Positions 16,750-24,164 of a stretch of DNA of 64,000 bases are shown here, piece after piece. Position numbers and translations under genes: made by a program. Source of the stretch: Pseudomonas wadenswilerensis (GTDB lineage Bacteria; Pseudomonadota; Gammaproteobacteria; Pseudomonadales; Pseudomonadaceae); NCBI RefSeq assembly GCF_900497695.1, contig NZ_UIDD01000013.1:1-64000 (forward strand), in the 5' to 3' direction. The notes below the pieces were generated by a model. The model did no database searches and was not told the origin of the DNA. It was given only the letters and a program-made list of their open reading frames with translations. Position 1 is the first letter of the stretch. Each line of letters begins with the position of its first letter.

Positions 16750-18162
16750 ATGCCGAACACCTACCCGCCACTCGACCCACAGGCGGCGACGCCGATCTAC
16801 CGTCAGCTCTACCTGCGCTTTCGCGATGCCATCAGTGCCGGACGCCTTCAGCCTGGCGAGCGTCTGCCGTCAGTCCGGGCCCTGGCAGCGGAACTCAACC
16901 TCGCGCGTGGGACGGTCGAGGCGGCTTACCAGATGCTTGGCGGTGAAGGCTATGTGCAAGCCCGAGGGCCGGCCGGTACGGTGGTAGCGCCCTTGCTCAG
17001 TACAACGCCGGTTGCTGTCGGTGTGCAGCGGCTCGAGCGGCCACCGACCGCTCCGGGTCCTTCCACACTTGTACCCATGCCTTTGCAGATTGGCTTGCCA
17101 GCGCTGGACGCATTCCCGCGCAAGCTGTGGACGCGCCTGGTCGGTCGCGCCTTGCGCCAGGGCGGCCTGGATGGTCTGGTGTACCCAGATCCTCAGGGGC
17201 ACCTTGCACTGCGCAAGGCCCTGGCTATTTACCTGGGGGTGTCACGGGGGATTTCCTGCACAGCGGAACAAATTTTCATCTGCGCCGGGTACCGAGCCTG
17301 CCTCGACCTGATATGCCGCAGCCTGCTGCACGATGGCGATCGCTGCTGGTTCGAAGACCCGGGCTACTTCCAGGCCAGGCGCTTTCTTGAGCAAGCCCGG
17401 ACGCAGTTGGTCCCGGTTCCGGTGGATGGCGACGGCCTGGATGTCGAAGCCGGTATGGCGTTGGCCCCGGACGCGCGCTTCGCCCTGGTCACTCCCCATC
17501 ACCAGAGCCCCCTCGGGGCCACGCTCTCGCTGCCCCGGCGCCAACGCCTGCTGGAATGGGCCAGCAGCCAGGGCAGCTGGGTCATAGAGGACGACTACGA
17601 CAGCGAATACCGCTACCGCGGCCGCCCGGTACCGGCACTGAAGAGCCTCGACACCCAGGGGCGGGTACTGTACTGCGCCACCTTCAGCAAAGTGCTGGCG
17701 CCAGGCCTGCGTCTGGCCTATCTGGTGGTTCCCCAGGCCCAGGTGGCGCGCTTCGCCACCGTGGTGGGGGACATGCAGAACCACTGCCCGCACCTGTTGC
17801 AGGCGACGGTGAGCGCCTTTATCGAAGAAGGGCACTTTGCCCGGCATTTGAGAAAAATGCGCGGCCTCTATGCCGACAGGCGCCGGTACCTGGTCGACGC
17901 CTTGCAGGCCGAGTTGGGCGAGCACCTGCAACTGGACAACAAGGCGGCGGGCATGCACCTGGTGGCGCATCTGAGCGGCGGGGGCGACGATTGCACGATC
18001 GCCAGGCGGGCGCGGGACCTTGGCCTGGCGATCGAACCCCTTTCTGGCTGGTATCGCGGGCCGGGGCAACGGCACGCTCTGTTGCTCGGCTTTACCAATG
18101 TCGCCAGCCGCGAACAGGCCGTTGCGCTGGCCAGGCAGTTACGCCTGGCGATGGACCTTTAA
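16750..18162 (+). CDS. MocR-type regulator (GntR HTH + aminotransferase-like PLP domain)
   Basis: A 470-aa MocR/PdxR-type transcription factor. Residues 12-80 form a GntR winged helix (PIYRQLYLRFRDAISAGRLQ, RLPSVRALAAELNLARGTVE). After a linker, residues 110-470 form a fold-type I aminotransferase domain that binds PLP and senses an amino compound. The PLP lysine is in YCATFSKVLAPGLRL (about residue 315), and the EDDYDSEYRYRGRP motif is intact. It is divergent from the GNAT/FMN-reductase pair, its likely target. It ends 12 bases before the convergent dehydrogenase. Confidence 0.88.
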   Translation: MPNTYPPLDPQAATPIYRQLYLRFRDAISAGRLQPGERLPSVRALAAELNLARGTVEAAYQMLGGEGYVQARGPAGTVVAPLLSTTPVAVGVQRLERPPTAPGPSTLVPMPLQIGLPALDAFPRKLWTRLVGRALRQGGLDGLVYPDPQGHLALRKALAIYLGVSRGISCTAEQIFICAGYRACLDLICRSLLHDGDRCWFEDPGYFQARRFLEQARTQLVPVPVDGDGLDVEAGMALAPDARFALVTPHHQSPLGATLSLPRRQRLLEWASSQGSWVIEDDYDSEYRYRGRPVPALKSLDTQGRVLYCATFSKVLAPGLRLAYLVVPQAQVARFATVVGDMQNHCPHLLQATVSAFIEEGHFARHLRKMRGLYADRRRYLVDALQAELGEHLQLDNKAAGMHLVAHLSGGGDDCTIARRARDLGLAIEPLSGWYRGPGQRHALLLGFTNVASREQAVALARQLRLAMDL

Positions 18163-18174
18163 CCGTGGCGGATG

Positions 18175-19566
18175 TCAGTTGCGATCCACCCACACGGTCT
18201 GCGCATTGCAGAACTCGCGCACACCGAAGTGCGACAGCTCACGGCCAAAGCCGCTTTTCTTCACGCCGCCGAAGGTCACGCGCGGGTCGCTGGCGCAGTA
18301 GCCGTTGATAAACACGCCGCCGGTGTCCAGCTCATCGGCCAGTTGCTCGGCCAGCGCGGCGTTGCTGGTGTAGATGGTCGAGGCCAGGCCGAACTCGCTG
18401 TCGTTGGCCAGTTCCAGGGCATGGCGGGGATCGCGGGCGCTGATGATCGAGGCCACCGGGCCGAACAGTTCCTGCTTGAACGAGGTCATCTGGTCGGTGA
18501 CGTTGGCCAGCACGGTAGGCTGGTAGTAGTTACCGTTGCCTTCGGCCTTGCCACCGCCGAGCAGCAGCGTTGCGCCTTCGGCCAGGGTCGCCTGGACTTG
18601 CTGGTCAAGCTCCTCGCGCAGGTCGAAGCGCGCCATCGGGCCGATGTAGGTGTCGGCGGCGTGCGGATCGCCCATGACCAGGGCCCGGGTGGCCTCGACG
18701 AACTTGCGGGTGAATGCTTCGACCACGCCTTGCTCGACGATCAGGCGCTTGGCGGCGGCGCAGACCTGGCCGGTGTTCTGGTAGCGGCCGATCACCGCGG
18801 CTTTTACCGCTTCATCGAGGTTGGCATCGTTGAGCACGATGAACGGGTCGGAGCCACCCAGTTCCAGCACGCATTTTTTCAGCGCGGCACCGGCCTGGGC
18901 GCCGATGGCGGTGCCGGCCCGTACGCTGCCGGTCAGGGTCACGGCGGCGATGCGCGGGTCGGCAATGGCCTTGGAGACGCCGTCCGGAGTGACGTTGATC
19001 ACCTCGAACACTCCTTCAGGGAAGCCGGCGCGCTTGAATGCATCGAGCAGCAGGTAGGCGCTGCCCATCACGTTCGGCGCGTGCTTGAGCACATAGGTGT
19101 TGCCGGCCAGCAGCGCCGGTACTGCACCGCGCAGCACCTGCCAGATCGGGAAGTTCCACGGCATCACCGCCAGCAGCGGGCCCAGCGGGCGGTATTCGAT
19201 GCGCGCCTGGCCAGCAGGTACCTGGGCAGGCTCGGCCTGGAGCATGGCCGGGCCATTGGCCGCATACCATTCGCACAACTGGGCGCATTTCTCGATTTCG
19301 CCCTGGGCCTGGGCGACCGGCTTGCCCATTTCATCGGTGATCATCCGCGCCATGGCCACGATGTTGTCGCGCAGGGCGCCGGCCAGGGCCAGCAGCAGGT
19401 CGGTACGCGCCGCTACCGGCGTGCGGCGCCAGGCGGCAAAGCCGGTGGCGGCCCGGGCCAGGGCGGCATCCAGGACGGCAGCGCTTTCATAGGCGTAATG
19501 GCCGATCTGCTCGCCGCTGGCGGGGTTGATCGACAAAGCATGGGTCTGGAAGTTGATCGCGGTCAT
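18175..19566 (-). CDS. sad: NAD(P)-dependent succinate-semialdehyde dehydrogenase (Sad/YneI type)
   Basis: A 463-aa aldehyde dehydrogenase that oxidises succinate semialdehyde to succinate, feeding GABA and related carbon into the TCA cycle. The catalytic glutamate is in VLELGGSDPFIVL (about residue 234) and the catalytic cysteine in QNTGQVCAAAKRL (about residue 268). The cofactor fold carries MPWNFPIWQV and LTGSVRAGTAIG. I use ATG 19566; a GTG directly before it is possible. The LysR gene at 19670 is divergent, the same layout as sad (yneI) with ptrR (yneJ) in E. coli, which supports the identification. Confidence 0.85.
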   Translation of the reverse strand: MTAINFQTHALSINPASGEQIGHYAYESAAVLDAALARAATGFAAWRRTPVAARTDLLLALAGALRDNIVAMARMITDEMGKPVAQAQGEIEKCAQLCEWYAANGPAMLQAEPAQVPAGQARIEYRPLGPLLAVMPWNFPIWQVLRGAVPALLAGNTYVLKHAPNVMGSAYLLLDAFKRAGFPEGVFEVINVTPDGVSKAIADPRIAAVTLTGSVRAGTAIGAQAGAALKKCVLELGGSDPFIVLNDANLDEAVKAAVIGRYQNTGQVCAAAKRLIVEQGVVEAFTRKFVEATRALVMGDPHAADTYIGPMARFDLREELDQQVQATLAEGATLLLGGGKAEGNGNYYQPTVLANVTDQMTSFKQELFGPVASIISARDPRHALELANDSEFGLASTIYTSNAALAEQLADELDTGGVFINGYCASDPRVTFGGVKKSGFGRELSHFGVREFCNAQTVWVDRN

Positions 19567-19669
19567 CACGGCGGTCCTGATGGGAGGAGAACGGCTTCAG
19601 ACTACTGCGTTGTATCTTTGCCTGAAACTGAATAATACTGAGCAAAACATTCACGCAGAGAGAATGACG

Positions 19670-20557
19670 ATGGACCTGGTGCAACTGGAGATGTTCAAGG
19701 CGGTGGCCGAGCAGGGCAGCATCAGTGCTGCGGCCCAGCACATCCACCGCGTGCCGTCGAACCTGACCACGCGGATCAAGCAACTGGAGCAGGAACTGGG
19801 TGCCGAGCTGTTCATCCGCGAGAAAAGCCGCTTGCGCCTGTCACCGGCGGGCTGGAATTTTCTCGACTATGCCCGGCGCATTCTCGACCTGGTGGCCGAG
19901 GCGCGGCTGACCGTGGCCGGTGACGAGCCGCAAGGCGCCTTCGCCCTCGGCTCGCTGGAAAGCACCGCCGCCGTGCGTATCCCGACGCTGCTGGCGGCTT
20001 ACAACCAGGCCTACGCCAAGGTCGAGCTGGACCTGACCACCGGCCCGTCGGGGGCGATGATCGACGGTGTGCTGGCCGGGCGCCTGAGTGCCGCGTTCGT
20101 CGATGGCCCGGTGCTGCACCCGGCACTGGAGGGGGTACCGGTATTTGTCGAAGAGATGGTGCTGATCGCACCGCTGAACCATGCGCCGATTACCCGCGCC
20201 GCCGAGGTCAATGGCATGACCATTTACGCCTTTCGCGCCAATTGCTCGTACCGGCATCACTTCGAAAGCTGGTTTGCCCAGGACGAGGCGGTGCCGGGCA
20301 AGATCATTGAAATGGAGTCGTACCATGGCATGCTCGCCTGCGTCAGCGCCGGTGCCGGCCTGGCACTGATGCCGCGCAGCATGCTCGAAAGTATGCCCGG
20401 GTGCAGCACGGTGAGTGTCTGGCCGTTGTCGCAGCGCTTTCGTTACCTGCGCACCTGGCTGGTATGGCGGCGGGGTACGGTATCGCGCAGCTTGAGGACG
20501 TTTGTGCAGTTGCTGGAGGCACGCGGCGAGGTGCTCAAGGTCGAGGAGGCGCAGTGA
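19670..20557 (+). CDS. LysR-family regulator (PtrR/YneJ-like)
   Basis: A 295-aa LysR regulator. The N-terminal winged helix occupies residues 1-60 (VQLEMFKAVAEQGSISAAAQ, RVPSNLTTRIKQLEQELGAE). The periplasmic-binding-like effector domain follows (residues 90-290). The ATG at 19670 follows AGAGAG by seven bases; an ATG two codons earlier (19664) is also possible. It is divergent from the succinate-semialdehyde dehydrogenase with 103 bases between, so it probably controls that gene. Its 3' end overlaps the convergent 100-aa gene by 23 bases. Confidence 0.87.
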   Translation: MDLVQLEMFKAVAEQGSISAAAQHIHRVPSNLTTRIKQLEQELGAELFIREKSRLRLSPAGWNFLDYARRILDLVAEARLTVAGDEPQGAFALGSLESTAAVRIPTLLAAYNQAYAKVELDLTTGPSGAMIDGVLAGRLSAAFVDGPVLHPALEGVPVFVEEMVLIAPLNHAPITRAAEVNGMTIYAFRANCSYRHHFESWFAQDEAVPGKIIEMESYHGMLACVSAGAGLALMPRSMLESMPGCSTVSVWPLSQRFRYLRTWLVWRRGTVSRSLRTFVQLLEARGEVLKVEEAQ

Positions 20558-20837
20558 AGTGTGCGGCGCCTGGATTTTCGAGCGCTGTGCGCTCGATCGC
20601 CGGCAAGGCCGACTCCCACAGGTTCGATGGCGCCAGGTTGTCCGCGCTGCGCACACCACGCAACTGATCCGCAAGCTGGGCATTGATCGCCACCAGCTTG
20701 GCAATGTTCTGCCGCGCCTTGAGCAATTCGGTGTTCAGGTACTCGGCTTCGTTGGTCATCAGCACCACCTGATGCTTCCACATTTCCACCAGGGTCGGTG
20801 AGTCCGGCGTGGCGAAGTCTTCATCGTAGTCGTTCAT
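20535..20837 (-). CDS. Small unknown protein whose C-terminus is REP-encoded
   Basis: A 100-aa protein starting MNDYDEDFATPDSPTLVEMW. Residues 15-60 form an amphipathic helix (VVLMTNEAEYLNTELLKARQ, NIAKLVAINAQLADQLRGVR) of coiled-coil character. From about residue 73 (NLWESALPAIERTALENPG) the coding sequence is a REP element read through in frame, so the natural C-terminus may have been replaced or extended. It overlaps the LysR 3' end by 23 bases. The start at 20837 has only a weak RBS. The function is not recognised. Confidence 0.6.
   Translation of the reverse strand: MNDYDEDFATPDSPTLVEMWKHQVVLMTNEAEYLNTELLKARQNIAKLVAINAQLADQLRGVRSADNLAPSNLWESALPAIERTALENPGAAHFTAPPRP
20580..20622. repeat. 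REP element inside a coding region
   Basis: The stretch contains GCGCTCGATCGCCGGCAAGG and CCGACTCCCACAGG, the reverse orientation of the Pseudomonas REP seen at 1359-1405. It lies within the 3' part of the 100-aa gene and just after the LysR stop codon. Confidence 0.7.
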
Positions 20838-20969
20838 GATGGTTACTCGTTGTTGCTGTATGCATATACAGTAATCGATGTTTGCGACCTTTTGCCAGCC
20901 CAGCCGACAAACTGCAGGCGATGGACACCCGGGTGTGGCATTGTCAAATGCCGCACAGGTTCTACCGGG

Positions 20970-21707
20970 ATGGACATGTCCGAACAGCGAACAGCCCCGC
21001 GCGACAGTGGCCTGGACCTGCTCAAGTGGCTGGCAATCATCACCATGGTCGCCGATCACCTGCGCTTTGTCTGGCCGGCCGAGCACTGGCTGTTTGTCGT
21101 TGGCCGCCTGGCGTTTCCCTGGTTCTGCCTGGCGATAGCCGCCAACGTTGCACGCAGCATGCCCGGGCAAGTGTTTAGCGCCGGCAATGTCCGGTATGTA
21201 CGAGGGTTGGTGGTTTTCGCGCTGCTGTCGGAGTGGCCTTATCGCTGGCTCAATGGCCCTTCGCCGACGCTTAATGTCATGCCGACTTTGGCGTTGGGGT
21301 TGCTGATCGCCTGGGGGCTGCATCATCGCACCCGCGCGGCAGGCCTGTTGGCACTGGCAACGGCAGTGGCCGCGACGCTGGCGTCCGGTCGCTTGATGTA
21401 CGGCGTGCCGGGTGTGTTGTTGCCTGGCGCTTTTCTTCTGGCCATGCGCTACCGGTCAGTGGCCTGGCTGCTGCCCGCCCTGTTGGCGCTGGCGGCGAAC
21501 CTGACCGACCTGTGGCTTCGCGAGCATCCGCTGCACGCGATTGCGCTCATGGCCCTGGGCACCGCGTTTATATCTGCGCCGTTGGGGCTGATCGTGGTTC
21601 GGCTGAAATGGCAGGGGAACCTATGGCGGGTCGGCCGCTGGGGATACGGGTTCTATCCGTTGCATCTGGCGTTGATCAAACTGATTGCCGGCATTGACTA
21701 TACTTGA
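20970..21707 (+). CDS. TraX-family membrane protein
   Basis: A 245-aa polytopic inner-membrane protein of the TraX family. F-plasmid TraX acetylates pilin, and chromosomal relatives are of unknown substrate and related to acyltransferase-3 proteins. Signs are the N-terminal SGLDLLKWLAIITMVADHLR (about residues 13-32), the conserved GRLAFPWFCLAIA, and the C-terminal GYGFYPLHLALIKLI. About eight hydrophobic helices are visible. No conjugation genes are near, so it is likely a chromosomal modification enzyme. ATG 20976 is an alternative start. Confidence 0.8.
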   Translation: MDMSEQRTAPRDSGLDLLKWLAIITMVADHLRFVWPAEHWLFVVGRLAFPWFCLAIAANVARSMPGQVFSAGNVRYVRGLVVFALLSEWPYRWLNGPSPTLNVMPTLALGLLIAWGLHHRTRAAGLLALATAVAATLASGRLMYGVPGVLLPGAFLLAMRYRSVAWLLPALLALAANLTDLWLREHPLHAIALMALGTAFISAPLGLIVVRLKWQGNLWRVGRWGYGFYPLHLALIKLIAGIDYT

Positions 21708-21795
21708 GTTCAATGTACTGGCTCACCGGTCGATGTTGCGCGGATCCAGGTATATCGATCAGTGAGGGCTTGCTCAGGGCCCCAGGTATCGCAGC

Positions 21796-21942
21796 ATGAT
21801 GAACATTCACTGGGGCTACTTGTTGTTGGCAGCGATGCTGGTCGCTTCTGTCGGGGTACTGGCCTGGGGCGCTGCCGTGTCCCGGCGCCGTCGGCGCGAG
21901 GAGAGCATTGCTCGCCAGCATGACCGCGACAGCGATGAGTGA
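21796..21942 (+). CDS. 48-aa single-pass membrane protein
   Basis: A short frame, ATG 21796 to TGA 21942, coding for 48 residues. Residues 6-28 are a clear membrane helix (GYLLLAAMLVASVGVLAWGA), followed by a basic patch SRRRRR and an acidic tail ending DRDSDE. The positive-inside rule puts the C-terminus in the cytoplasm. It resembles heme-exporter-D-like or small regulatory membrane proteins in shape only. It ends at 21942 and the antiporter's stop codon occupies 21943-21945 on the other strand, so there is no gap. A weak GCAGCATG start context lowers confidence. Confidence 0.5.
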   Translation: MMNIHWGYLLLAAMLVASVGVLAWGAAVSRRRRREESIARQHDRDSDE

Positions 21943-23271
21943 CTAATGTGGGTACCTGGCCAGCACCGGCTGGGTCGTCAGGCCATGCACCACAATGCTC
22001 AATGCCACGATCGACAGGACCAGCCCCGTGCACTCCCGCGTAACGGATACCGGCAAGCCCAGGTTCAAGGTATAGAACAGGTAGTACAGGCTGCCGATGC
22101 CGCGAATCCCGAACCAGCCCGTCAGCAGCCGCTGCTGGCGATTGAGCAGCGTCCTCCAGGGTAGCAGGTACACAGCCAGCGGCCGGATTGCGGCAAACAG
22201 GATCAGCCCCACGGTCACCGCTCGCCAGTCCCAATGGCTCGCCAGGACGATGCCCAGCAGGGTCACCAGAAACACTTCCATCACCCGTTCCACCAGGTTA
22301 CCGAAGGCCAGCATGTCGCCCATCATGATGCCGGCGGCCACTTCGCTGTCGTCCAGCGCCGCGGTATCGCCATGCACGGCCTGATCGGGTTCCAGGTGCT
22401 GGTGGCCGACTACGGGTTGCACCCGATGCTCGGCGGGCACCGAGGCGCTGCCGCTGGAGCTGACTTCGGCCTGACGCAGGCCGAGACCCGCGGCGAACAC
22501 CGAGAGAAAGCCGTAACCCTCGATCATCTCCGCCCCCACGTACGCCAGGGCGATCAAGGCCAGGGTCAGGTAATCGTTGGGTGATACCGTGCTGTCTTCG
22601 TTGCGGATGCTCAAGGCCAGCGTCACCCGGCCAAGGCCACGGCCCATGGCGTAGCCGAGCATCAGGCCGGCGGGCACTGCCCAGAGCAGGTCGTACAGGG
22701 TCCAGTGCAGCAGCGTGGCGGCATTCAGTTCCCGCGGGCTGATCATCAGTAGCCCGAGCAGCACGAAAGGGAAGGCCACGCCATCATTGAGCCCGGCCTC
22801 ACCGGAAAGGCCAAAGCGCACCGCGTCCACGTCCTGGGCATTGCTCACCTGCACCAGCGAAGCCAGCACCGGATCGGTAGGCGCCAGAATGGCCGCAATC
22901 AACAGTGCCACACCCCAGGGCAGGTCGAGCAACAGGTGCAACAGCAGGCACAGGCCGGCGATGGTCAACAGCATGACCGGGCCCGCCAGGCCAAAGGCAA
23001 CGCGCCACAGGCGTCGGCTCAGGGCCAGGCGCAACTTGAGGCCGCTGACGAACAGTGAAAACAGCAGCGCGACTTCGGTCAGGTGCTCCATCCACGGCGC
23101 CGCTGCCACCAGGTCCAGTTGCAGCAGCCCAAGGCCCGAGGGGCCAATGGCGATGCCCAGCACCAGGCACACCGCCGAGGTGGTGACCGGCAACCAGCGC
23201 AGATAGGACGCGGCCAGGGCCAAGGCCAGCAGCACGACACCCAGTACGGCCATCCAGAGAATGAAACTCAT
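21943..23271 (-). CDS. CPA1-type cation:proton antiporter (NhaP-like)
   Basis: A 442-aa inner-membrane antiporter that exchanges Na+ or K+ for protons. Twelve or so hydrophobic segments are visible. The ion-binding Asn-Asp pair of CPA1 proteins is in GEAGLNDGVAFPFVLLG (about residues 160-176), preceded by the unwound-helix motif AAILAPTDPVLASLV (about 127-141). A hydrophilic loop near residue 280 (SSSGSASVPAEHRVQPVVGHQ) is acidic and histidine-rich. Length is slightly above the core domain and lacks a long C-terminal regulatory tail. Ion preference cannot be told. Confidence 0.87.
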   Translation of the reverse strand: MSFILWMAVLGVVLLALALAASYLRWLPVTTSAVCLVLGIAIGPSGLGLLQLDLVAAAPWMEHLTEVALLFSLFVSGLKLRLALSRRLWRVAFGLAGPVMLLTIAGLCLLLHLLLDLPWGVALLIAAILAPTDPVLASLVQVSNAQDVDAVRFGLSGEAGLNDGVAFPFVLLGLLMISPRELNAATLLHWTLYDLLWAVPAGLMLGYAMGRGLGRVTLALSIRNEDSTVSPNDYLTLALIALAYVGAEMIEGYGFLSVFAAGLGLRQAEVSSSGSASVPAEHRVQPVVGHQHLEPDQAVHGDTAALDDSEVAAGIMMGDMLAFGNLVERVMEVFLVTLLGIVLASHWDWRAVTVGLILFAAIRPLAVYLLPWRTLLNRQQRLLTGWFGIRGIGSLYYLFYTLNLGLPVSVTRECTGLVLSIVALSIVVHGLTTQPVLARYPH

Positions 23272-23374
23272 CGCTGCGCCTCGAATGGCCGGACCCTTTC
23301 GTACAGCTTAGAGCGCTGCAGCCATACGAAATGTTCCTTTGGCCTGATGATTCCCGACCAGATGAGGGATATGG

Positions 23375-23401
23375 TGTGGGAGCCGGTAGCGGCCTTGCGA
23401 C
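23375..23401. repeat. Degenerate REP element
   Basis: TGTGGGAGCCGGTAGCGGCCTTGC keeps the GTGGGAGC head and the CCTTGC core of the local REP family. It lies in the antiporter/cupin intergenic region (23272-23491), where no gene is seen. Confidence 0.5.
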
Positions 23402-23491
23402 CAGTGACGTCTGAACGACAGGCAGGCTTCGGGGATCTTACTTATAGGAACCCGGCGAACAGTGCGGGGCAGAACCCCGTGGGGGTGCCAG

Positions 23492-24058
23492 ATGAACCCA
23501 GCAGACAACTCTACCGAGCCGCAACCACGGCCCAGCCACCCGCGCTTTCTGTACTTTACCGACGACGGCACGACGCCGAACAGCCGTTTGCCGGTGCTGC
23601 TTTATCATTTGCCGATGAAGAAGGAGGCCGACAACGCAGGCTTCTTTGAAACCCTGTTCGCGCGCAACCGATGGACCCCACTGTGGCGGGCGGGCATCTT
23701 CGATTATCAGCATTACCACTCCAACGCCCATGAAGCCCTGGGTGTCGCCCAGGGCAATGCCCGGGTGATCCTCGGCGGGCCTAGCGGGCTCACCCTTGGC
23801 ATTGGCCGTGGCGATGTTCTGGTGCTACCCGCTGGCACCGGCCACTGCTGCCTGGAGAGCAGCGAAGATTTCCTGGTGGTGGGGGCCTACCCGCAGGGCC
23901 AGGAGGCCTACGACATCCAGAGGCCCGCCAGCAGCAACCACGGGCCCAGCAAGGCGCGGATCGCCAGGGTGGCGATGCCGGATGGCGACCCGGTCACGGG
24001 CCGCGCCGGCATGCTCAACTCGGCATGGTCTGCCGCCAGCGCTCCTGAGGCTCGCTAG
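23492..24058 (+). CDS. YjlB-like cupin protein
   Basis: A 188-aa cupin of the YjlB type. It has a conserved opening FYFTDDGTTPNSRLPVLLYH-like segment (about residues 17-36) and a double-stranded beta-helix with metal-site residues in YQHYHSNAHEALGVAQGNAR (about 73-92) and the second motif LVLPAGTGHCCLESSEDFLV (about 112-131). Two or three histidines and a glutamate could bind a metal. Function of the family is unknown. I start at ATG 23492 since the upstream in-frame codons are not family-like. It is flanked by REP elements on both sides. Confidence 0.8.
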   Translation: MNPADNSTEPQPRPSHPRFLYFTDDGTTPNSRLPVLLYHLPMKKEADNAGFFETLFARNRWTPLWRAGIFDYQHYHSNAHEALGVAQGNARVILGGPSGLTLGIGRGDVLVLPAGTGHCCLESSEDFLVVGAYPQGQEAYDIQRPASSNHGPSKARIARVAMPDGDPVTGRAGMLNSAWSAASAPEAR

Positions 24059-24103
24059 CCCATCCGGTCGATCTCCCGCACAAATGTATCTGTGCCCACC
24101 GAA

Positions 24104-24131
24104 CCTGTGGGAGCGGGCTTGCCCCGTGATC
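24104..24131. repeat. REP element
   Basis: CCTGTGGGAGCGGGCTTGCC followed by CCGTGAT is the standard fluorescent-Pseudomonas REP. It lies between the cupin and the convergent mechanosensitive channel gene and may act as a bidirectional transcript end. Confidence 0.75.
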
Positions 24132-24164
24132 GTAATCCAGGCAACACCTGAGCGGACAGGCAAT

